DNA of 19,054 nucleotides. Source: Bacillota bacterium. Its GTDB lineage: Bacteria > Bacillota > Clostridia > Christensenellales > Aristaeellaceae. A program made the translations under genes and the position numbers. The DNA is taken from NCBI GenBank assembly GCA_023443705.1, contig JAEZTD010000236.1, positions 1-19,054 of the forward strand, in the 5' to 3' direction. Below the pieces are notes generated by a model, which was not told the origin of the DNA, ran no database searches, and saw only the letters and a list, made by a program, of their open reading frames with translations. Positions 1 through 6,003 of this stretch are shown piece by piece (positions within the stretch are counted from its first letter, which is position 1; each line of letters begins with the position of its first letter).

Positions 1-195
1 CGTGTACACCGCCCGGAAGGTTTCAAACGCGACGGGCATGGTTTCGGAGAATCGATAGCCCAGTTCCCGGCCCTCGGCGGCGAAGAAGCGCCGGTGGCCT
101 TCCCGCCACGGATCGAGGTTCTCATCCTCGCCTTCGAGCCTCGCCAGCTCGAAGGTCATTTTATCTCCACAGAACGCCTGTGCCCGCTCGTCCAC
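1..195 (-). CDS. ASCH-domain-like protein, partial (3' end beyond left edge)
   Basis: Sixty-five codons are visible and the frame is still open at the left edge. The visible protein resembles the C-terminal part of ASCH-domain proteins: an acidic 'LEGEDENLDPWREGHRRFF' stretch, then '..RFSETMPVAFETFRAVYT', matching the usual 'EGEGD.SL..WR..H..FF....DMPVVCERFRVVY' pattern as I remember the family. ASCH proteins are thought to bind RNA or modified nucleosides. The start is unclear. A GTG at 195 follows an AAGGAGG site at ideal spacing but overlaps the end of the deacetylase gene; an ATG at 159 follows GGAG. Either start leaves no room for the roughly 90-100 N-terminal residues that normally hold the rest of the fold, so this may be a 5'-truncated remnant. 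It is probably cotranscribed with the upstream deacetylase. Confidence 0.5.
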   Translation of the reverse strand, partial: MDERAQAFCGDKMTFELARLEGEDENLDPWREGHRRFFAAEGRELGYRFSETMPVAFETFRAVYT

Positions 196-197
196 CG

Positions 198-914
198 TCA
201 GCCCTCCTTGGTGAGTTGTTCCACGGTCACAAAGGAATAGCCCTCTGCCATGAGCCGCGGCGCCGCGAGGCGAATGGCCTCGAGGGCGTTTTCGTTGTAC
301 ATCGGGTGCATCAGGAGGATCGAGCCGGGGCGCGCCTGCGCCGTTATGTAGTTCGAAAGCGCCTCGGCGTCCGCGTCCGCGCCCAGTACCGTCTCCGGCT
401 CCACGTCCGCCAGCACCGTGGTGATGCCCTCGCGCGCAAGGTACCAGGGCAGTGCGAGCAGCCGCTTGAAGTAGGGCGGGCGGAAATAGATTTCGCCCGT
501 GTATCCGGCCTCGCGGATCAGGCGGCTGGTGTCGCCGACCTCCCGCGCGCAGTCCGCGAGGGAAACCATGAGCATCCGCCGGTGGCTGTAGGTGTGGTTG
601 CCCACCGCGTGCCCCGCCGCGATGATCGCCCGCGCGTCCCCCGGGCGCTCCTCGATGGCCCCGCCGCACAAAAAGAACGTGGCCGGGATGTCCAGCGCGC
701 GGAGGGTTTTCAAAATTTCTTCGGTATTTTCGGACGGCCCGTCGTCAATGGTCAGCGCGATCAGCTTTTTGCCCGTCTCCACGCGGGTCACGAGGCGGCC
801 GAAGAGCTGGAACGATCGGGATTTGGACAGAAAAAACGCGCCGAAGGCGAGGGCGATAAGCGCCAAAATGGAAAGAGACGGGATCAGGATGCGCCGCGCG
901 CGCGATGCGTTCAT
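198..914 (-). CDS. membrane-anchored polysaccharide deacetylase (NodB/CE4 family)
   Basis: A 238-residue protein with one N-terminal membrane segment (about residues 10-30) that places the catalytic domain outside the cell. NodB-fold motifs appear in order: TIDDGP (55-60, with the D57/D58 pair that supplies catalytic base and metal ligand), the metal-binding HxxxH 'HTYSH' (107-111), 'RPPY' (145-148) and a late 'LLMHP' with H203. CE4 enzymes remove N-acetyl or O-acetyl groups from peptidoglycan or other glycans, so a wall-modification role is likely; the substrate cannot be read from sequence. The usual DWD-type motif is replaced by 'ADVEPE'. The ATG at 914 has a GGGAG ribosome-binding site about 8 nt upstream. 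It is divergent from a peptide-sensing two-component system, and wall deacetylation often contributes to resistance to wall-active agents, but co-regulation is only inferred. Confidence 0.88.
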   Translation of the reverse strand: MNASRARRILIPSLSILALIALAFGAFFLSKSRSFQLFGRLVTRVETGKKLIALTIDDGPSENTEEILKTLRALDIPATFFLCGGAIEERPGDARAIIAAGHAVGNHTYSHRRMLMVSLADCAREVGDTSRLIREAGYTGEIYFRPPYFKRLLALPWYLAREGITTVLADVEPETVLGADADAEALSNYITAQARPGSILLMHPMYNENALEAIRLAAPRLMAEGYSFVTVEQLTKEG

Positions 915-940
915 GCGGTTGCTCCCTTCGCATTTTCTCC

Positions 941-969
941 ATGATACGCCCCTGCGCGGCGCGCGTCAA
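941..969 (-). promoter_or_regulatory. promoter of the deacetylase gene
   Basis: Read on the minus strand there is a -35 TTGACG (964-969), a 17-bp spacer and a -10 TATCAT (941-946). Both hexamers match the sigma-A consensus at five of six positions. The predicted start is near 934, about 20 nt before the ATG at 914. The -35 element lies only 6 bp from the -35 of the divergent response-regulator promoter. Confidence 0.65.
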
Positions 970-975
970 TGGCGC

Positions 976-1004
976 TTAACTTTTTTCCCTTTCTGTGGTA
1001 CACT
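976..1004 (+). promoter_or_regulatory. promoter of the two-component operon
   Basis: A -35 TTAACT (976-981), a 17-bp spacer and a -10 TACACT (999-1004) preceded by TGG, giving an extended -10. The predicted start near 1011 leaves a leader of about 14 nt before the ATG at 1025. This argues against the in-frame GTG at 995, which would lie inside the promoter. Confidence 0.55.
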
Positions 1005-1024
1005 CGTCGGGAGAAGGTGAGAAC

Positions 1025-1696
1025 ATGCATCGGATCCTGATCGTCGAGGACGATTTGACCATCGCGGGCGCGCTGGAGCGGCACCTCGCGTCCTGGGGGT
1101 ACGAAGCCCGCGCGGTGCGGGACTTTCAAAACGTGCTCGCGGAGTTCACACGCTACGACCCGCAGCTGGTGCTCATGGACATCTCGCTGCCCTTTTTCAG
1201 CGGCTACCACTGGTGCGCCGAGATCCGGAAGGTCTCGAAAGTACCGGTGATCTTCCTGTCCAGCGCGTCGGAGAGCATGAACATCGTGATGGCCATTTCG
1301 ATGGGCGGCGACGACTTCCTCGCCAAGCCCTTCGACCCGAGCGTTCTGACCGCCAAGGTGCAGGCGATGATGCGCCGCGCCTACGATTTCGCCGGGCACA
1401 GCGACCTGATCGAGCACAGGGGCGTCGTCGTGAATGCCTCCGACGCGAGCCTCCACTACGAGGGCCGGCGGCTGGACCTTACCCGTAACGAGCTGCGCAT
1501 CCTGATGACATTGATTGAGTGCCGGGGCGCGGTCGTCTCCCGGGAGGCGCTGATCGAGCGGCTCTGGGAGAGCGACAGCTTCGTGGACGAAAACACGCTG
1601 TCGGTCAATGTGTCGCGGCTCCGGCGCAAGCTGGAGGGCGCGGGGCTTTCCGGCTTCATTGAAACAAAAAAGGGCCTGGGCTACATCGTCTTGTAG
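1025..1696 (+). CDS. OmpR/PhoB-family response regulator (BceR-like)
   Basis: A 223-residue DNA-binding response regulator. The receiver domain (about 1-115) has the acidic pocket E8/D9/D10, phospho-acceptor D52 in 'LVLMDISLP', and the conserved lysine K101 in 'LAKPFDP'. The C-terminal winged-helix domain (about 130-223) carries the family pattern 'LTRNELRIL...SREALIERLW...DENTLSVNVSRLRRKL...ETKKGLGYIV'. I chose the ATG at 1025 because GAAGGTGAG lies just upstream and the predicted transcript starts near 1011. It is followed 15 nt later by its kinase gene and then by an ABC ATPase and FtsX-type permease, the usual Bce arrangement. It probably activates the transporter genes when a peptide antibiotic is sensed; the 21-bp-spaced direct repeat at 2720-2749 is a candidate target. 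Confidence 0.93.
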   Translation: MHRILIVEDDLTIAGALERHLASWGYEARAVRDFQNVLAEFTRYDPQLVLMDISLPFFSGYHWCAEIRKVSKVPVIFLSSASESMNIVMAISMGGDDFLAKPFDPSVLTAKVQAMMRRAYDFAGHSDLIEHRGVVVNASDASLHYEGRRLDLTRNELRILMTLIECRGAVVSREALIERLWESDSFVDENTLSVNVSRLRRKLEGAGLSGFIETKKGLGYIVL

Positions 1697-1711
1697 CGGG
1701 GGAGGGCTAAA

Positions 1712-2689
1712 ATGCTTGCATACTTCAAGGCCCGCGCTTCGGCCGCGGCGCTACTCATCCTGTGCGCGGGCATCTTCGCCGGGGTGTTTTTTCTGTACGC
1801 TCTTCCGTGGCAGGCGGCGCTCTACGGCGGCGCGCTGAGCCTTGTGGCGGTGGCAGCCTTCTGGCTCAGGGACTTCCGGCGCTACCGGGAGAAGTGCGCG
1901 CTTCTTCAGGAGATGGTCCATGAGGTTTCCGTGTCGCTCGAGCGCCTGCCCGCGCCGGGGGACGAAATTGAGGCCGGGTATCAGGCGCTCCTCCGGGCGC
2001 TGTTTGACGACGCCGCGCGGCGGCAGGCCGAGAGCGCCGCGCAGATAGGCGGCATGGCGGAGTATTACACCCTCTGGGCGCACCAGATCAAGACACCCAT
2101 CGCCGCCCAACGGCTCCTGCTCGAGGAGCGGGAACTGGACGCCCGCGCCCTTTCGGCGGAGCTCTTCCGCATCGAGCAGTATGTGGAGATGGCGCTTTGC
2201 TACCTCAGGCTGGACAGCGAGTCCACCGACTATGTGATCCGGGAGATCGACCTCGACGGCGTGATCCGGCAGGCGCTCAGAAAGTACGCGGCGCTCTTCA
2301 TCCGGGGAAAGATCTCGCTTCGGTACGAGCCGGTGGGCGCCAGGGCGCTGACGGACGAGAAGTGGCTAAGCTTCGTGGTGGAGCAGGTGCTGTCAAACGC
2401 GGTCAAGTACGCGCCCGGCGGTACGATTTCGATAAGGCTTGAGGCGCCCTGCACCCTCGTCGTCGAGGACGACGGCATCGGCATCGCGCCGGAGGATTTG
2501 CCCCGGGTGTTTGAAAAGGGCTACACCGGCCTCAACGGCCGGTACGACAAGCGCGCCACCGGCATCGGTCTGTACCTTTGCCGACGGGTGATGAAAAAGC
2601 TGGGCCACGGTATCTCCATAACTTCAGCGCCGGGCGCGGGCACCGCCGTTCGGCTGGCGCTTGAGACAAGGCCGCTGCCGGTGGAATAG
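1712..2689 (+). CDS. intramembrane-sensing histidine kinase (BceS-like)
   Basis: A 325-residue kinase with two close N-terminal membrane segments (about 10-30 and 34-53) and almost no extracellular loop, typical of intramembrane-sensing kinases that take their signal from a partner ABC transporter. The H-box is 'LWAHQIKTPI' with phospho-acceptor H124. The ATPase domain has N229 in the N-box ('LSNAVKYAPGG'), the G1 box DDGIGI (253-258) and the G2 box TGIGLYL (283-289). GGAGGG lies 5 nt before the ATG. The gene sits between its response regulator and a Bce-type transporter, so signal input probably comes from the permease encoded at 3582-5591. No domain is missing and the length is normal for this kinase class. 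Confidence 0.92.
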   Translation: MLAYFKARASAAALLILCAGIFAGVFFLYALPWQAALYGGALSLVAVAAFWLRDFRRYREKCALLQEMVHEVSVSLERLPAPGDEIEAGYQALLRALFDDAARRQAESAAQIGGMAEYYTLWAHQIKTPIAAQRLLLEERELDARALSAELFRIEQYVEMALCYLRLDSESTDYVIREIDLDGVIRQALRKYAALFIRGKISLRYEPVGARALTDEKWLSFVVEQVLSNAVKYAPGGTISIRLEAPCTLVVEDDGIGIAPEDLPRVFEKGYTGLNGRYDKRATGIGLYLCRRVMKKLGHGISITSAPGAGTAVRLALETRPLPVE

Positions 2690-2719
2690 CCGCATTCCAT
2701 CCTGGCGGAAACCTTTCCA

Positions 2720-2788
2720 AAATGTAAGGCTGGCCGGGGGAAATGTAAGCCGGATCGATGGCTCCGGCCGGCCTTGGGATTGTACAAT
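2720..2788 (+). promoter_or_regulatory. candidate response-regulator-dependent promoter of the ABC module
   Basis: The 131-base gap between kinase and ATPase genes contains two identical AAATGTAAG 9-mers (2720-2728 and 2741-2749) exactly 21 bp apart, about two helical turns. A -10-like TACAAT follows (2783-2788, overlapping the palindrome TTGTACAA at 2780-2787), with no recognisable -35 at the expected distance (about 2760-2765). A direct repeat upstream of a promoter lacking a -35 is typical of OmpR-family activation. An alternative weaker pair, TTGGGA (2774-2779) and TACACT (2796-2801), would place the start almost on the ribosome-binding site. Confidence 0.45.
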
Positions 2789-2820
2789 ATGGCCGTACAC
2801 TGAATTCGGAGGATCAAACG

Positions 2821-3585
2821 ATGGCCATACTGGAAGTGGATAGCCTGAAGAAGACCTACACCACGCGCTTCGGCGCGCAGAAGGTGGAGGCGCTCAAAAA
2901 CGTGTCCTTTGAGGTGGAGCCGGGGGAGTTCGTCGCGATCATGGGCGAATCCGGCTCCGGCAAGACGACGCTTCTAAACCTACTCGCGGCGTTCGACCGC
3001 CCCACAGGCGGCGAGATCCGGCTTTCCGGAAAAGCGCTGTCCGGCGTCAAGGACCGGGACATCGCCGCCTTCCGGCGGGAAAACCTGGGTTTTGTGTTTC
3101 AGGACTTCAACCTGCTCGACACCTTCTCGCTGGAGGACAACATCTACCTGCCGCTGGTGCTGGCGGGCCAAGCCTACCCCGAAATGCGGGAGCGCCTGAT
3201 GCCCGTCGCCGAAAAGCTGGGCATCACGGAAATCCTGAAAAAGTACCCCTACGAGGTGTCCGGCGGGCAGAAGCAGCGCGCCGCGATCGCCCGGGCGCTG
3301 ATCACAAAGCCCATGCTGGTGCTGGCGGATGAGCCCACCGGCGCGCTGGATTCCCGGTCCGCCGACGAGCTCCTTCGCCTGTTCGGCCAGATCAACCGGG
3401 GCGGCCAGACGGTTCTCATGGTCACCCACTCGACCCGGGCGGCCAGCCACGCCAGCCGCGTGCTCTTCATCAAGGACGGCGAGGTGTTCCATCAGATATA
3501 CCGCGGGCAGGCGGACAACGACGCGCTCTACCAGAAGATCGCTTCTGCGCTGACCCTGATGGCGACGGGCGGTGACCGGCGATGA
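2821..3585 (+). CDS. bceA: Bce-type ABC transporter ATP-binding protein
   Basis: A 254-residue nucleotide-binding subunit of the MacB/LolD/BceA class. Motifs in order: Walker A 'GESGSGKTT' (42-50), Q-loop Q94 in 'VFQDFNLLD', signature 'VSGGQKQR' (146-153), Walker B 'LVLADE' (166-171) followed by 'PTGALD', and switch histidine H203 in 'MVTHS'. All catalytic residues are intact. The ATG at 2821 follows CGGAGG with 8 nt spacing. Its stop codon overlaps the permease start (ATGA at 3582-3585), so the two are translationally coupled. With the permease it probably frees or removes lipid-cycle-targeting antimicrobial peptides and signals their flux to the kinase. The substrate cannot be told from sequence. 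Confidence 0.92.
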   Translation: MAILEVDSLKKTYTTRFGAQKVEALKNVSFEVEPGEFVAIMGESGSGKTTLLNLLAAFDRPTGGEIRLSGKALSGVKDRDIAAFRRENLGFVFQDFNLLDTFSLEDNIYLPLVLAGQAYPEMRERLMPVAEKLGITEILKKYPYEVSGGQKQRAAIARALITKPMLVLADEPTGALDSRSADELLRLFGQINRGGQTVLMVTHSTRAASHASRVLFIKDGEVFHQIYRGQADNDALYQKIASALTLMATGGDRR

Positions 3586-5591
3586 CCACAGCGCTCTACC
3601 TCCGGCTCGCCCGGATGAACATCAAAAACAACCGTAAAATCTACCTTCCCTATGCGCTGACCGCCGTTGGCATGGTGGCGATGTTTTACATCGTAATGTT
3701 CCTGGCCTCCGACGAGGAGGTGGGGAAGATCGCCGGGGGCTCGATGCTCCAGATGATCCTGGGTTTTGGCACCGGCGTGGTGGCGCTGTTCGCGGCGATC
3801 TTCCTGTTCTACTCCAGCGGCTTTGTGATGAAGCGGCGCAAGACGGAGCTGGGGCTGTACAGCGCGCTGGGCATGGGCAAGCGCCACATCGCGCGGGTGC
3901 TGATGTGGGAGTCGGCCTTTGTCGCCATCTTCGGCGTGGCTTCGGGCCTCGGCGCGGGGGTTCTCTTCAGCAAGCTCGGGCAGCTGGTGATGCTGCGGCT
4001 GGTCGCGAAGACGGCCTCCTTCAGCTTCAACGTGTCGCCCTTTGCGATCGTCGCGACGGTCATCCTGTTTGCCGTCGTGTTCTTCCTGATCCTCGTCTCG
4101 AACCTTCTGCAGGTGCGCGCGTCGAGCCCGGTGGAGCTTTTAAAGAGCGGCAGCGCGGGCGAGCGGGAGCCCCGGGCCAACTATGTACTCTCGGCGCTGG
4201 GGGCGCTGCTCCTCGGCGCGGGCTACTACCTGGCGCTGACCGTGGACAACCCCGTCGCCGCGTTCACCTGGTTCTTCGTGGCGGTGATTCTGGTCATCCT
4301 CGGCAGCTACCTGCTCTTCATCTCCGGCAGCGTGGCGCTCCTGAAGATTCTGAGAAGGAACAAGCGCTACTATTACCGAACCAGCCACTTCGTGTCGGTG
4401 TCCGGCATGTTCTACCGGATGAAGCGCCACGGCGCGGGCCTCGCGTCCATCTGCATCCTCTCGACGATGGTGCTGGTGATGATCTCCTCCACCACGTGCC
4501 TCTACGCCGGCATGGACGACGCCATGCGCGTGCAGTTCCCCCGGAACTATGAAATCAGCGTAGAAACCGAAGGGCCGGTGGCCCCGGCGGCGGTGAAAGC
4601 GGTTGCGCTGAAGGCGACAGGGGCGGTGGGCCTCGCCCCCGAAAAGGTGATCGACTACAGAAGCCTGTCCTTCTCCGCCTACGAGGACGGCGGCGCGCTG
4701 ATGCTGGGCAGCGACTCGGCGGCGCTGGCGGCCTCCGGCGGGCGCTTCATCCGGGTGCACGCCGTGCCCGCCGAGGACTACACCCGCCTAAGCGGCGGCG
4801 CGCTGATCCTTCAGGACGGCGAGGCCGCCGTGTACGCCGAAGGCGGGGACGTGGGTGAAACCGTCGATATCGGCGGCGTGCGCTTTAAGGTCGGCAAGCG
4901 GCTTCGCGGCTTTGTCGGCGCGGACGCGAACCCGGTGTCCGTCACCCCCGAAATCTACGTGTTCGTGCCCGACGAGAAGGACATGCTGGCGCTCTACGGC
5001 GCGCAGAAGGCGGCCTACGGCGAAAACGCCTCGGCCTTCCAATACGGCTACAGCTTCGACGTGGTGGCGGACCGGGATGCGCAGATCGCGCTGGGCAAAG
5101 CGCTGGAAACAGGCCTTCGGGACGCGCTGGGGACGTTCTCCCTCCGGTCTGCGGCGGACGCGTGGAACGACTTCCTCGGCATCTACGGAGGGCTATTGTT
5201 TCTGGGGCTTCTCCTCGGGCTCACGTTCGTGCTGGCGGCGGTACTCATCATGTACTTCAAGCAGATTACCGAGGGCTACGAGGACAACCAGCGCTTCGAC
5301 ATCCTGAAGAAGGTGGGCATGACCCGCCGGGAGATTCAGAAGACCATCAACTCCCAGGTGCTGACGGTGTTCGCGCTGCCCCTTCTGGCGGCGGCGATGC
5401 ACATGGCGTTCGCATTCCCGATGGTGGCGAAGATCCTTCGGGTGTTCGGCCTCGTCAATACCAGCCTCTTCCTCTCGGTGACGGCAATCACCATCCTGGT
5501 CTTCGCGCTGGTCTACGTGGCGGCGTACCTGATGACCTCCCGCGCCTACCTGGCCATCGTCGGCGGCGCGAATGGCGGAGGATTGCGCTGA
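3582..5591 (+). CDS. bceB: Bce-type ABC transporter permease (FtsX family)
   Basis: A 669-residue permease with hydrophobic segments consistent with the ten-helix BceB layout: about 20-42, 55-80, 107-130, 153-176, 200-220, 226-252 and 285-308, then a large extracytoplasmic domain (about 310-535), and three more helices (about 538-560, 594-616 and 626-655). FtsX-type cytoplasmic motifs are present after helix 2 ('RKTELGLYSALGMGKRHIAR') and near the C-terminus ('FDILKKVGMTRREIQKTI'). The large loop between helices 7 and 8 is the hallmark of BceB and is thought to determine peptide specificity. It starts inside the ATPase stop codon. A hairpin (5585-5615) begins within its last codons. Confidence 0.9.
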   Translation: MTTALYLRLARMNIKNNRKIYLPYALTAVGMVAMFYIVMFLASDEEVGKIAGGSMLQMILGFGTGVVALFAAIFLFYSSGFVMKRRKTELGLYSALGMGKRHIARVLMWESAFVAIFGVASGLGAGVLFSKLGQLVMLRLVAKTASFSFNVSPFAIVATVILFAVVFFLILVSNLLQVRASSPVELLKSGSAGEREPRANYVLSALGALLLGAGYYLALTVDNPVAAFTWFFVAVILVILGSYLLFISGSVALLKILRRNKRYYYRTSHFVSVSGMFYRMKRHGAGLASICILSTMVLVMISSTTCLYAGMDDAMRVQFPRNYEISVETEGPVAPAAVKAVALKATGAVGLAPEKVIDYRSLSFSAYEDGGALMLGSDSAALAASGGRFIRVHAVPAEDYTRLSGGALILQDGEAAVYAEGGDVGETVDIGGVRFKVGKRLRGFVGADANPVSVTPEIYVFVPDEKDMLALYGAQKAAYGENASAFQYGYSFDVVADRDAQIALGKALETGLRDALGTFSLRSAADAWNDFLGIYGGLLFLGLLLGLTFVLAAVLIMYFKQITEGYEDNQRFDILKKVGMTRREIQKTINSQVLTVFALPLLAAAMHMAFAFPMVAKILRVFGLVNTSLFLSVTAITILVFALVYVAAYLMTSRAYLAIVGGANGGGLR

Positions 5592-5651
5592 AATCCGCTC
5601 CGCGTCTTTCAGCGCGAATGGCGGCGAAACCCGCTGCGCGTTTTTCGCCGC
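5585..5651 (+). repeat. two tandem GAAA/TTTC hairpins at the permease stop codon
   Basis: Two perfect 9-bp inverted repeats follow each other. The first has arms GCGCTGAAA (5585-5593) and TTTCAGCGC (5607-5615) around a 13-nt loop. The second has arms GCGGCGAAA (5621-5629) and TTTCGCCGC (5643-5651), also with a 13-nt loop. The loops are alike (tccgctccgcgtc and cccgctgcgcgtt) while the outer five base pairs differ but stay paired. The first arm overlaps the permease stop codon (5589-5591). A third relative lies at 13144-13176. Confidence 0.7.
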
Positions 5652-5669
5652 ATGGGGTATATGCGCGCG

Positions 5670-5779
5670 CCTGAAATCCTGACGGATTTCCGGGCGGCGC
5701 ACTGACTTCAGGAATCGTTTCCTCCGCCAGTAAACGCACTGGCTACGGAAACCGTTCCCGGCGTACACGCCGCCGGGAA
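5670..5779 (+). repeat. dispersed structured repeat, copy A
   Basis: A chain of inverted repeats: GAAATCC/GGATTTC (5673-5679 with 5684-5690), GGAATCGTTTCC with GGAAACCGTTCC (5711-5722 with 5747-5758, imperfect) enclosing GCCAGT/ACTGGC (5726-5731 with 5738-5743), and TTCCCGGCG/CGCCGGGAA (5755-5763 with 5771-5779). The 28-base block at 5670-5697 and the 19-base block CCGGCGTACACGCCGCCGG (5758-5776) recur in the same order and at nearly the same distance at 13193-13303. No gene is seen in 5592-5853. Confidence 0.7.
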
Positions 5780-5812
5780 CGAATAAAGCCCGACGGAGAT
5801 TCAACTGATGCA

Positions 5813-5840
5813 AAGCCCCGGCGTTCTTGCGCCGGGGCTT
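5813..5840. terminator. bidirectional terminator between permease and iron operons
   Basis: A perfect 11-bp GC-rich stem (5813-5823 with 5830-5840) and a 6-nt loop lie between two convergent operons. On the minus strand it starts 13 nt after the stop codon of the Cys-rich membrane protein and is followed by a short T run, so it mainly ends the feo transcript. T-richness on the plus side is poor. Confidence 0.7.
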
Positions 5841-5853
5841 CGTATGTCGCATT

Positions 5854-6003
5854 TTAGTGCTTGTCGGGGTGGCAGGCGCCGCCGGAGGGGCAACTGCCGC
5901 AGTCGCAGCCGCAACCGCCGGTCTTGCGGTCTTTGAAGACTTTCCGCGCGGCCAGCGCGACGATTGCCAGCACGATGGCCAGTACGATGATGTTGCCGAG
6001 CAT
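5854..6003 (-). CDS. FeoB-associated Cys-rich membrane protein
   Basis: A 49-residue protein with one N-terminal membrane helix (about 3-20), a basic stretch 'RKVFKDRKTGG', and a cysteine-rich tail 'CGCDCGSCPSGGAC' (cysteines at about 31, 33, 35, 38 and 44) ending in HPDKH. This matches the small Cys-rich membrane proteins commonly encoded just after FeoB in Bacillota, where they may replace FeoC. The cysteines may bind iron or a cluster; function is not established. Its ATG shares a base with the FeoB stop codon (TAATG), indicating translational coupling. It is the last gene of the iron operon and is followed by a strong terminator. Confidence 0.88.
   Translation of the reverse strand: MLGNIIVLAIVLAIVALAARKVFKDRKTGGCGCDCGSCPSGGACHPDKH

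Noticed and set aside
995..1024. Upstream GTG start for the response regulator
   Set aside because: It lies within the promoter spacer and -10 region and would add ten residues absent from the family; the ATG at 1025 has its own ribosome-binding site.
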